From Euonymus europaeus (taxonomy: Eukaryota; Streptophyta; Magnoliopsida; Celastrales; Celastraceae), in the NCBI GenBank assembly GCA_963580455.1, contig OY756968.1, positions 16,027,996-16,091,995 of the forward strand: a stretch of 64,000 bases of DNA. The letters are read 5' to 3'. Below, in pieces: positions 51,128 to 61,100 of this stretch. The stretch's first letter is position 1. Each line of letters begins with the position of its first letter. The notes beneath the pieces are model-generated. The model was not told the origin of the DNA and ran no database searches. It was given only the letters and a program-made list of their open reading frames with translations. The translations under genes were made by a program, and so were the position numbers.

Positions 51128-51440
51128 TTTATTTTGGACCTAGAGAGGGTCTATTTCGTGAAGACTTGGGGTAGACTGCTGGGGGTTTGCAGAGTCTATA
51201 GAAGGGAAGTTGAAAGAAGAAGATGCAGGGGTAGCCGTGTAATTTACTTCGGCTTGTAATTCTAAGATCTCTATTCTCTGCCTGAGAGATTTTACCTCTC
51301 CTTTTATAGTATTAATCTCGTGTTTCAGGCCATGAATGGTGACTGGTTTAGGAACCGAGGTTCTTGTAAATACTTCTTTTAAAGTGTAAGCTAGAGAGAC
51401 CGCAACTTCTTTTGGATCGACTTTTGAGTCGGGTTTTTTC
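51128..51440 (-). pseudogene. Viral polyprotein segment with predicted coiled coil
   Basis: In the frame next to that of the coat protein the minus strand is open from about 51440 to a TAG at 51140-51142. It encodes a short helical stretch with Ile/Leu heptads (INTIKGEVKSLRQRIEIL) followed by a Pro/Ser-rich part. It links coat protein to protease. Coiled coils that help capsid assembly or binding of accessory proteins are known in caulimovirids, so that role is possible but inferred. Confidence 0.6.
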
Positions 51441-52783
51441 TCAGACTTCTGAATAGATAAAAGTTTTTCAAGTGCTTCTCGCTTCTCTTGACAGAAAGCC
51501 CATTCATTTTAATGATGGCTTTATAATAGTCGCACTCGCAATCGTCCTTGTCAGAGGGTGGAGAAGAAGGATCGTCATCAGATAAGAGTAAACTGCTAGA
51601 CTCAGAGATATCGGACGAATAATCTTCGGCCAGAATTTTTAATAGATCAGCTTTATCGGTTTCAGAAATAGCAAGACTATTTATTTTGGTATGGGCACGA
51701 CAGGTATTTTGGTAATGACCTGTTTTGCCGCATTTCCAACATGTAGGTTGGCGCGTGCCGGGGGTCTTATTAGTGCGAGTCTTCTTTGTTCCCCATTTAG
51801 GAAAAGCTTTGCGTTCCTTAGTTGTCATCCTTCCTGGTGGATGAGTGGATTCAGTGGAGAGTTTCTTTTTGTAGTGACGATAAGAGCCCCTTTTAAAGGG
51901 CTTTTTGGATTTTTTGGTTGAATCCGGTTTGGGGAGAATAGTATTATAACCAAACTGACTGCAGAATTGGCCGATCTCCTTTTTACAAGAGAGATGCTGC
52001 TTTTTAAGCTGATTTTTCAATTTTATGTCATTACATAAATTAAGACCTTCGAGGGTGACTTCAGAAATTAATTTTCCAAAAGTGTAAGTTGATAAATCGT
52101 ACGCACCTCCATTGAGATGAGTGAGACGAGTTCTAACTCGAGTGGCGAATAAGGGTGGTAAACCTGCCAAAAATCTTTCTTTCCAGAACAAGTGATTAGA
52201 ATCTTGACGAAGATGAACGCGTGAAAGAAATATGTCTTTATACCATTTAAAATGTGTTAACGTGGGGCAGCGTAGGTTCATGAGCTGATCCTTGTTGTTA
52301 TCCCCTAGGAGATGAGAGTCAACTATAAAATGATGAATGACTGTGCATATCAGAGTGTAGACAGAATCATATTCGCTAATTCTGGGTGAGGTAATTGTCC
52401 CACCAACTTTTAAGTTGTCCGGAAAAACCAGCTGTAATGAACTGGGCAATTTGAGTGTCGGTGTTACCGCTTGCTTTACTAATAGTAGAAAACATCATAA
52501 TATTTTGTAGGGTTTGAATTATCCGATAATCAGATTGGCTATCTATGTTCCACTCGTAAAGGGTCCTGCTGCTATATTGATTAGCGACATTGATATAGCT
52601 TTCTTCGAATAATAAATCGGCAGGAGTGGCTCGTGGATAGTAATTACGAGTAGGTGCCTTACTAATTGGTCCTTGTATGGGAGAAATATGGGCTGGAGTA
52701 TCTTGGAACTGATTTTGAAGATGTTGAAGATCAGAATCACTTTTAATTTCATCATCCGAGCTTTGTGAGCTGGAATATGCCTA
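51391..52783 (-). pseudogene. Viral coat protein with CCHC zinc knuckle, split by a frameshift
   Basis: The first part (about 52780-52385) reads without ATG and contains a PRATPADLLFEE segment and the FSGQLKSWWDNYLT motif typical of caulimovirid capsids. It then meets a TAG, and the remainder continues in the next frame from about 52385 to 51391. That part has a Lys-rich basic region and the knuckle CWKCGKTGHYQNTC near 51740, followed by an acidic Ser/Asp tail. An additional TAG lies upstream at 52781-52783. The knuckle binds viral RNA during packaging. The long frame starting at 52449 begins with TTG and is not a real start. Confidence 0.88.
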
Positions 52784-52875
52784 GTGCTTAAGGACCGAGA
52801 TGGCTGGTTTAGAAGTTGACGGATCGGAGATGGTAAGGTTTTGAACCTTAGAGATTAATTTGGCTAAAAACTCAT

Positions 52876-53768
52876 CAGAGTATTTTGTCAAATTTATAAG
52901 TACCAGAAATTGGTTGAGGTGGTTTTATTACCACAGGATCAATGGTTGGCTTTTCCCCTTTTCGCTCTTGAGGAAATTCTTGGTGTGAAGGAATAGGCCT
53001 TACAGTCGAAGGGGTGACTTCAGAAAGCGAGAGATAGTTCGCGATTCTGTCAAGTTGGTCTGCAATCATTTTTAGATGAACATTTGTGAAGTTACCTTGT
53101 CTCTGGATATCACCAGATAGAGGATCAGTCTTTGAAGGTTTTATAAAAGGCTGCGCGTCTATATCGTTGAAGAAGACATGTTTAGCAGGTGGATGAATAG
53201 ACTCTATTGTTTCCCCAGAGACTAACTTCCATTTAATCATTGGTTGTTGAGTAATTACTGAGATGGATTCTCGTTCTTGATAAATCATGAACCATTGTTT
53301 AAAAGAAATATTTTCACCAATAAGCTTAAGTTCTTCATAAAACTGTTTTCGAAAGAATGCTAATTCTTCTTCATTAAAATGTTTAACATACCATTGTCAA
53401 AAAGGCTTATTGTAGGGTTCCATTAATTCTTTGCTCAAATATGAGTAATTTGGAACAAATTGTGCCTTTATCATGTTTATTCCTGGAATCTTAGGGTCGA
53501 ATTCTAATTCGGATGGTGTTGGCTCATTTCCTTCGGATCCATTAGATTCTACTTCGGAAGGTGACGGAGCAGATGGGGTTTTATAAACAGGATGAGGAAT
53601 ATTGTTTGTAGATAAAGATAATCCCTTGACTGAGTCTGGGATTGAAGATGTGCTATGCCGTGAGGAAACAGTTTTTAACCTGCTATGGTCAGACTTTGAT
53701 GGAGTTACCCTGAGTTTTCTTTCTGAGGAAAAGAAGATTTCGACATCTCCGTTGTCGTGTTCAACTAT
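52876..53768 (-). pseudogene. Viral polyprotein linker between movement and coat proteins
   Basis: This continues the movement-protein frame after the TAG at 53769-53771 and is interrupted again by a TGA at 53397-53399. The first half is Ser/Pro/Glu-rich and probably disordered. The second half contains a WYVKHFNEEELAFF segment and a QWFMIYQ segment, as in the region that precedes the capsid in florendo-like polyproteins. The frame ends near 52875 where a shift moves the reading into the coat-protein frame. Function is unknown. Confidence 0.7.
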
Positions 53769-54533
53769 CTATTCCATTTTGCGAGGCTCTATTGGTTTGG
53801 TTGAGGAGGCGGATGCTTCTTCTAAAAACCAATTTGAGGGCATAGATACATCTTTCCACTGTATCGATCTAGGAACTGCTAAGTTAGCATTTGCATGATC
53901 AACCTGAAATAAAGTTGTGGATCCCTTTTTTGAAAATCCAATAACATTTGGGATCATGGTGTTCATTGCTTTGAAACAGATTCGATAAATCACATTGATA
54001 TTACGGGATTCGGGCATCATGTCAAGATTTGGGTCATCCAGGGCTAAGGTTAGGTTAGGATAGCAGTCAAAGTAGATGTACAGACTTGTCTCTACCATGC
54101 CTAGGAGTGAATCTGAAAAATTATAGTGCCGGCTATCTCTTAAGCAAGCCAAAACAGAGGTGTTTAAACCTTCGCGTGTTAATGGTTTTTGGGCAATTTG
54201 AACTAACCCTATATGCAAGAAATTATATTTTCGAAGAATCTCGTTTGCTATTAACTTCAAAGGCAGAAGTGGTATAACTTCATTTTCAGATTGAATTCTT
54301 TTGGCTTGTTCAACTGTTTTTACAATATAAAAGGTTTTTAAAGAAAAAGATCCTTTTCGATAAACATAAGATGGCTCGATTTTTGGAATCGTCCATTTAT
54401 TTAAAACTTCTTCAACATTTGAAAAAACCAATTCTTCAATGTTTTTTCTTGAAACAACAGTGGACTGAGATAACTGTGAGAGACTGGAACTTTCAGAGTT
54501 CATTTCGCTCAGACTTCGGATTAAGAATGCCAT
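53769..54533 (-). pseudogene. Viral movement protein (30K superfamily)
   Basis: The ATG at 54533 is the first in this frame after the leader, and 254 codons are open. The central part has NFLHIGLVQIAQKPLTREGL, then SVLACLRDSRHYNFSDSLLG and a YIYFDCYPNLTLAL block, which match the beta-strand core of caulimovirid 30K movement proteins. These proteins move virus through plasmodesmata by forming tubules. The frame ends at a TAG at 53769-53771, but the same frame continues as a linker, so this stop is probably a lesion in what was one polyprotein frame. Confidence 0.85.
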
Positions 54534-54688
54534 TTAGAGGGAGTTTGAAAGCCTACTGTAAGACTTTTAGGAGGTTTGTGTCAACAGGACTTTTACGGCG
54601 ATCACAAACGGCCTAACGCTCTTGTAGCTAAGCGGCCTAGACAGATCAAGCTAACCTGGAATACCTCACTCAACCTCTCCGGGGGTTT

Positions 54689-54701
54689 GGCTCCAATACC
54701 A
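54689..54701 (-). promoter_or_regulatory. Viral primer-binding site, second copy
   Basis: The minus strand reads TGGTATTGGAGCC, with two changes from the canonical TGGTATCAGAGCC. It lies about 155 bp before the movement-protein ATG, the usual position for minus-strand priming in a caulimovirid leader. Confidence 0.7.
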
Positions 54702-54748
54702 GAAGACACAAAACAAAAGCAAGTAAAAGCAAACAACAGACAAACACA

Positions 54749-54843
54749 TGGAAGGTTACAGTTTTTCCTTTTAGTACCCTCCAAGTATCGGTACTAAAAA
54801 AACCAATTCTTCTACTAAAAGCAAACACCAGACAAACACATGG
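54749..54843. other. Filler DNA composed of viral scraps plus local duplication
   Basis: 54749-54774 repeats 26 bp of the protease region (50639-50664). 54776-54788 matches 13 bp at 50878-50890 in inverse orientation. 54797-54812 matches 16 bp at 54422-54437 in the movement protein. The filler is followed by a second copy of the leader segment AAAAGCAAACACCAGACA, which also precedes it. Such patchworks are typical of end joining with template switching. Confidence 0.75.
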
Positions 54844-54926
54844 TAAAACCAGAAAATAGCAGGATAGGCACGATATAATAATATGCAAAGCAGACAAAAG
54901 TAATAAATATCAATGATCATAAAAGC

Positions 54927-55204
54927 TGAGACGTGCTAGGTTCCGATATACTATCTTCGTTATTTAATTCAAATTTGCGTTGATAAAGCAATTGAAGTTT
55001 AGTCAGATATATCTAAACAAGGCTCGAATTGTTATTATGATTACGAGCAGATAGTTTATCCAATTTTTTGATTAAAATTGGTCCCCAAAAATCGCAATAA
55101 TTTAGATCACCAGTTTCAACGGGGAAATAATGATAAGAGTCAATTGATCTGATCTCCCTTAAACAACTTTTGCAATATCGTTCTTCAACAGTATATCTAT
55201 TCAT
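54927..55204 (-). pseudogene. Short viral leader ORF, second copy, with nonsense codon
   Basis: It corresponds to 49003-49281. The frame opens with the same ATG and reads 63 codons to a TAG at 55013-55015, where the left copy has CAG. After the stop the same frame continues with the matching residues to about 54927. The change is a single C-to-T transition on the minus strand. Confidence 0.7.
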
Positions 55205-55223
55205 GAATATAATTCATAGGAAC

Positions 55224-55382
55224 AGAGAAATCCTCTGGGCTTTATAACCATAGGCGGCAGAGCCGTCCGTTTGTGGCGCCGTTAAGAATGAGCAGTTTAT
55301 AAGAGCAGAGAAATCCTCTGGGCTTTATAACCACAGGCGGCAGAGCCGTCCGTATGTGGCGCCGTTAAGGATGACACAGATA
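55224..55382 (-). promoter_or_regulatory. Two 83-bp tandem repeats with TATA-like boxes (second copy)
   Basis: Units start at 55224 and 55307, each with TTATAAAG on the minus strand (55240-55247 and 55323-55330). The region ends with GACACAGAT, the same point where the left copy ends against the RNase H remnant. In native orientation this is the promoter upstream of the leader that enters the movement protein. Confidence 0.65.
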
Positions 55383-55388
55383 TAAAGA

Positions 55389-55590
55389 GAGGACTCTTAT
55401 CATTATTGCGATTTTTGGGAACCAATTTTAATCAAAAAATTGGACAAACTATCTGCTCATAATCATAATAACAATTCGAGCCTCGTTCAGATATATCTAA
55501 CTAAACTTCAATTGCTTTATCAATGCAAATTTGAATTAAATAACGAAGTTAGTATATCGGAACCTAGCACGTCTCAGCTTTTATGATCAT
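55389..55590 (+). pseudogene. Short viral leader ORF, inverted 5'-truncated fragment
   Basis: From ACTCTTATC the plus strand encodes the C-terminal two thirds of the 92-aa leader ORF without its ATG. Ten codons are missing in frame, and the stop is three codons later than in the left copy. The Gln codon lost in the second copy is intact here. Confidence 0.6.
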
Positions 55591-55709
55591 TGATATTTAT
55601 TGCTTTTGTCTGCTTTGCAAATTATTATATCGTGCCTACCCTGCTATTTTCTGGTTTTACCATGTGTTTGTCTGGTGTTTGATTTTAGTTGCTTCTGTTT
55701 TATGTCTTC

Positions 55710-55722
55710 TGGTATCGGAGCC
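55710..55722 (+). promoter_or_regulatory. Viral primer-binding site, inverted copy
   Basis: The plus strand reads TGGTATCGGAGCC, the least changed of the three viral sites, with only the eighth base (G for A) differing from the canonical initiator tRNA-Met site. Confidence 0.7.
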
Positions 55723-55802
55723 AAACCCCCGGAGAGGTTGAGTGAGGTATTCCAGGTTAGCTTGACCTGTCTAGGCCGCTTAGCTACAAGAGCGGTAGGA
55801 AG

Positions 55803-56158
55803 CCAACTTTCTATGACAAATGGACAAAACTGTTAAAAGCTCCTCCATAGAGAGAGTTGAGTAACTTCGTACCATCAAAGTTGCTAGATAGACACTTTTT
55901 ATTGTTCTTCTATGTCAAATTTTTTTGCGTGTAAACTTCCTAGATTATTTCGATGCCAAAACACCAACTTTCAATGAAAAAAGCACAAAACCGTTAAAAG
56001 CTCCTCCATTGAGAGAGTTGATCAACTTCGGAACATCAAAGTTGCTCGGTGTACACCTTTTATTATTCTTCTATGTCAAATTTTATGATTATAAGATTCC
56101 TAGATTATTTCGATGGCAAAACGTAAACTTTCTATGACAAATGGACCAAACCGTTAGA
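55803..56158. repeat. Right copy of the ~355-bp duplication flanking the viral element
   Basis: It begins at the viral junction with CCAACTTTCTATGAC and ends CCAAACCGTTAGA, after which normal satellite continues. It matches 48434-48787, whose own end lies at the opposite viral junction. The two copies therefore begin and end exactly where the insertion borders are. Confidence 0.85.
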
Positions 56159-58149
56159 AGCTTCCCCATAGAGAGAGTTGAGCAACTTCGGACCGTCAAA
56201 ATTGTTAGGTGGACACTTTTTATTGTTCTTCTATGTCAAATTTTACGAGTTTAAGCTTGCCAGATTTTTTCGATGCCAAAACACCAACTTTTTATGACAA
56301 ATCGACATAACCATTAAAAGCTCCTTCATAGAGAGAGTTGAGCAAATTTGAACCATCAAAGTTGCTCGGTGTACACTTTTTATTGTTCTTCTATATCAAA
56401 TTTTTTGCGTATAAACTTCCTAGATTATTTCGATACCAAAACACCAACTTTCTATGACAAATGGACAAAATCGTAAAAAGTTCCTCCATAGAGAGAGTTT
56501 AGCAACTTCGGACCATCAGAGTTGCTCTTTGTACACCTTTTTTTGTTCTTCTATGTGAAATTTTACGAGTATATGCTTCCTAGATTATTTCAATGCCAAA
56601 ACACTAACTTTCTATGAAAAATGCACAAAACAGTTCAATGATCCTCCATAGAGAGAGTTGAGCAACTTCGAACCATCAAAGTTGCTCGGTGTACACCTTT
56701 TATTGTTCTTCTATGTAAAATTTTACGAGTATAAGCTTCCTAGATTATTCCGATGCCAAAACACCAACTTTCTTTGACAAATGGATAAAACCGTTAAAAG
56801 CTCCTCCATAGTGAGAGTTGAGCAACTTCGGACCGTGAAAGTTGCTAGATGGACACTTTTTATTGTTCTTCTATGTCAAATTTTTTGCGTATAAACTTCC
56901 TAGATTATTTCGATGCCAAAACACCAACTTTCTATGAAAAATGCACAAAACCGTTAAAAGCCCCTCCATTGAGAAAGTTGAGCAACTTCGGACCATCAAA
57001 GTTGCTCGGTGTACACTTTTTATTATTCTTTTATGTGAAATTTTACGAGTTTATGCTTCCTAGAATATTTCGATGCCAAATCGCCAACTTTCTATGAAAA
57101 ATGCACAAAACCGTTAAATGATCCTCTTCAGAGAGAGTTGAGCAACTTCGAACCATCAAAGTTGCTCGGTGTACACCTTTTATTGTTCTTCTATGTCAAA
57201 TTTTATGAGTATAAACTTCCTAGATTATTTCGATGCCAAAACACTAACTTTCTATGACAAATCGACGAAACCGTTAAAAGCTCCTCCATAGAGAGAGTTG
57301 AGCAACTTCGAACCATCAAAGTTGCCCGGTGTACAACTTTTATTGTTATTCTATGTCAAGTTTTTTGAGTATAAGCTTCCTTGATTATTTCGATGCCAAA
57401 ACACCAACTTTCTATTACAAATCGACAAAGCCGTCAAAAGCTTCTCCACAGGGAGAGTTGAGCAACTTCGGACCGTAAACGTTGCTCGGTGTACACTTTT
57501 TATTGTTCTTCTTGAGTATAAGATTCCTCGATTATTTCAATGCCAAAACACCAACTTTCTTTGAAAAATACACAAAACCATTAAATGATCCTCCATAGAG
57601 AGAGTTGAGCAACTTCGGACTATCAAAGTGGCTCTGTGTACACCTTTTACTATTCTTATATGTCAAATTTTACGAGTATAAGCTTCCTAGATTATTTCAA
57701 TGCCAAAACACCGACTTTCGATGACAAATTGAGAAACCATTAAAAGCTCCTCCATAGGGAGAGTTGAGTAACTTCGGACCATCAAAGTTGCTCGGTGTAC
57801 ACTATTTATTGTTCTTCTATGTCAAATTTTTTGAGTATAAGCTTCCTCGATTATTTCGATGCCAAAACAACAACTTTCTATCACAAATCTACAGAACCGT
57901 CAAAAGCTCCTCCACAGAGAGAGTTGAGCAACTTCGGACCATCAACGTTGCTAGGTGTACACCTTTCATTGTTCTGCTATGTCAAATTTTATGAGTATAA
58001 GCTTCGTAGATTATTTCGATGCCAAAACACCAACTTTCTATGACAAATCGAAATAACCATAAAAAGCTCCACCATAGAGAGAGTTGAGCAAATTCAAACC
58101 ATAAAAATTGCGCGGTGCACACTTTTTACGGTTCCTCTATGTCAAATTT

Positions 58150-61100
58150 TTTGATTAGAACGTTCCTAAATTATTTCAATGCTAAAATGCAAACTTTCTA
58201 TGACAAATGGACAAAACCGTTAAAGGCTCCTCCATAGAGAGAATTGAGTAACTTCGGACCATCAAAGTTGGTCGGTGTACACTTTTTATTGTTCTTCTAT
58301 GTCAAATTTCTACCGTATAAACTTCCTAGATTATTTCGACGCCAAAACACCAACTTTTTATGACAAATGGACAAAACCGTTAAAAGCTTCTTATAGAGAG
58401 AGTTGAGAAAGTTCGGGCCATCAAAGTTGCTCGGTGTACACTTTTTATTGTTCTTCTATGTGAAATTTTATGAGTATATGCTTCCTAGATTATTTCGATG
58501 CCAAAACACCAACTTTCTATGAAAAATGAACAAAATTGTTAAAAGCACTTTCATATAGAGAGTTGAGCAACTTCGGACCATCAAAGTTTCTCGGTGTACA
58601 ACTTTTATGTCCTTCTATGTCAAATTTTTTGAGTATAAGCTTCCTAGATTATTTAGATGCCAAAACACCAACTTTTTATGACAAATTAACGAAACCGCTA
58701 AAAGTTCCTCCATACAGAGAGTTGAGCAACTTCGAACCATCAAAGTTGCTCTGTGTACACTTTTTATTGTTCTTCTATGTGAAATTTTATGAGTATATGC
58801 TTCCTAGATTATTTCGACGCCAAAACACCAACTTTCTATTAAAAATGAACAATAACATTAAAAAATCCTACATAGAGAGAGTTGAGCAACTTCGGAACAT
58901 CAAAGTTGCTCGGTGTACATCTTTTATTGTTCTTCTATGTCAAATTTTATGAGTATAAGCTTCCTAGATTATTTCGATGCCAAAACACCAACTTTCTACC
59001 ACAAATGGACAAAACCGTTAAATGCTCCTCCATAGAGAGAGTTGAGCAACTTCGGACTGTCAAAGTTGCTCGGAGTACACCTTTTATTATTCTTCTATGT
59101 CAAATTTTACGAGTATAAGCTTTCTACATTATTTCGATGCCAAAACACCAACTTTCTATCATAAATGGACAAAACCGTTAAAAGCTCATTCATAGAGAGA
59201 GTTGAGCAACTTCGGAACGTCAAAGTTGCCCGGTGTACACTTTTTATTGTTCTTCTTTGTCAAATTTTATGAGTATAAGCTTCCTAGATTATTTCGATGC
59301 CAAAACACCAACTTTCTATGAAGAATTCACAAAACCGCTAAAAGCTCCTCCATTGAGAGAGTTGAGCAACTTCAGAACATCAAAGTTGCTCGGTATACAC
59401 CTTTTATTGTTCTTCTATATCAAATTTTTTTGAGTATAATCTTCCTTGATTATTTCGATGCCAAAACACAAACTTTCTATCACAAATAGACAAAATCGTC
59501 AAAAGCTCCTCCACAGAGAGAGTGGAGCAACTTCGGACCATCAAAGTTGCTCGACGTACACTTTTTATTGTTCTTTTATATTAAATTTTACAAGTATAAG
59601 CTTCCTCGATTATTTCAATGCCAAAACACCAACTTTCTATAAAAAATGCACAAAACCGTTAAAAGCTCATCAAGAGAGAGAGTTGAGGAACTTCGAACAA
59701 TCAAAGTTGCTCGGTGTACAACTTTTATTGTTCTTCTTTCTCAAATTTTTTGAGTATAAGCTTCCTAGATTATTTCAATGCCAAAACACCAACTTTCAAT
59801 GACAAATCGATGAAACCGTTAAAAGCTCCTCCATAGAGAGAGTTGAGCAACGTCGGCCACCAAAGTTGCTCGGTGTACACTTTTTATTGTTCTTCTATGT
59901 CAAATATTTTGAGTATAAGCTTCCTTGATTATTCGATGCCAAAACACCAACTTTCTAAGACAAATCGACGAAACCGTTAAAAACTCCTCCATAGAGAGAG
60001 TTGAGCAAATTCGAACCCTCAAAATTGCTCGGTGTACACTTTTTATTGTTCCTCTATGTCAAATTTTTTGAGTATAACCTTCCTAGATTATTTCGATGCC
60101 AAAATGCAAACTTTCTATGACAAATGGATAAAACCGTTAAAAGCTCCTCCATAGAGAGTGTTGAGTAACTTCAGACCATTAAAGTTGGTCGGTGTACACT
60201 TTTTATTGTTCTTCTATGTCAAATTTTTACCGTATAAACTTCCTAGATTATTTTGATGCCGAAACACCAACTTTCTATGAAAAATGGACAAAACCGTTAA
60301 AAGCTCCTTAAAAAGAGAATTGAGAAAGTTCGGCCATCAAAGTTGCTCGGTGTACACTTTTTATTGTTCTTCTATGTGAAATTTTATGAGTGTATGCTTC
60401 CTAGATTATTTCGATGCCAAAATACCAACTTTCTATGAAAAATGAACAAAATCGTTAAAAGCACTTCCATATAGAGAGTTAAGCAACTTCGAACCATCAA
60501 AGTTTCTCGGTGTACACCTTTTTCGTTCTTCTATGTCAAATTTTTTGAGTATAAGCTTCCTAGATTATTTCGATGCCAAAACACCAACTTTCTATGACAA
60601 ATTAACGAAACCGTTAAAAGTTCCTCCATAGAGAGAGTTGAGCAACTTCGGACCATCGAAGTTGCTCGGTGTACACTTTTTATTGTTCTTTTATGTCAAA
60701 CTTTATGAGTATAAGCTTCCTAGAATATTTTGATGCCAAAACACCAACTTTCTATCACAAATGGACAAAACCGTTAAAAACTCCTCCATAGAGAGAGTTG
60801 AACAACTTCGGAACGTCAAAGTTGCTCTGTGTACACTTTTTATTGTTCTTCTATTTAAAATTTTATGAGTATAAGCTTCCAAGATTATTTCGAGGCCAAA
60901 ACAACAACTTTCTATGAAAAATTCACAAAACCGCTAAAAGCTCCTCCATTGAGAGAGTTGAGCAATTTCAGAACGTCAAAGTTACTCGGTATACAGCTTT
61001 TATTGTTCTTCTATGTCAAATTTTTTTATGTGTAAGCTTCCTTGATTATTTCGATGCCAAAACACCAACTTTCTATCAAAAATAGACAAAATCGTCAAAA

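Larger units (their letters stand above)
54617..55382 (-). repeat. Viral promoter/leader region, second copy
   Basis: It is the same region as 48795-49455 and in the same orientation. In viral direction it leads into the movement-protein frame, so it is the copy in native position. Differences are a TAG in the short ORF and an extra 90-bp block at 54752-54843 consisting of viral scraps plus a repeat of the local leader sequence. Confidence 0.88.
55389..55794 (+). repeat. Inverted third copy of the viral leader
   Basis: The plus strand here matches the minus strand of 54617-55141 and of 48795-49218. It lacks the promoter repeats, lacks the filler block and has a 30-bp deletion near 55405 between short CATTAT/AATTAT repeats. 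With 54617-55141 it forms a head-to-head palindrome with a loop of about 250 bp. With 48795-49218 it gives the whole insert terminal inverted repeats of about 0.4 kb. Confidence 0.88.
48788..55802 (-). mobile_element. Endogenous pararetrovirus (Caulimoviridae), Florendovirus- or Petuvirus-like, degenerate
   Basis: The insert is 7.0 kb. On the minus strand it carries, in order, a movement protein of the 30K type, a coat protein with a CCHC knuckle, an aspartic protease and a reverse transcriptase, which is the Caulimoviridae polyprotein order. No integrase, LTR or other retrotransposon mark is seen. Promoter/leader DNA of the virus is present three times: 48788-49455 and 54617-55382 in viral orientation and 55389-55794 inverted. 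Coding parts sit in three frames with at least five in-frame stops and several frame changes, so the copy is dead. RNase H is almost wholly missing. The reverse transcriptase and coat protein look most like florendoviruses, but genus assignment rests on recall of family motifs. Confidence 0.9.

Noticed and set aside
52543..52755. 70-codon minus-strand frame starting MMKLKV
   Set aside because: It is the neighbouring frame of the coat-protein N-terminal part. The frame one base over carries the recognisable coat-protein sequence.
53602..53898. 98-codon plus-strand frame over the viral movement protein and linker
   Set aside because: It is antisense to a frame with clear movement-protein motifs and begins within a low-complexity linker.
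48788..55802. DNA transposon with terminal inverted repeats
   Set aside because: The inverted ends are copies of a viral leader with a tRNA primer site, and the interior encodes reverse transcriptase and viral proteins, not a transposase.
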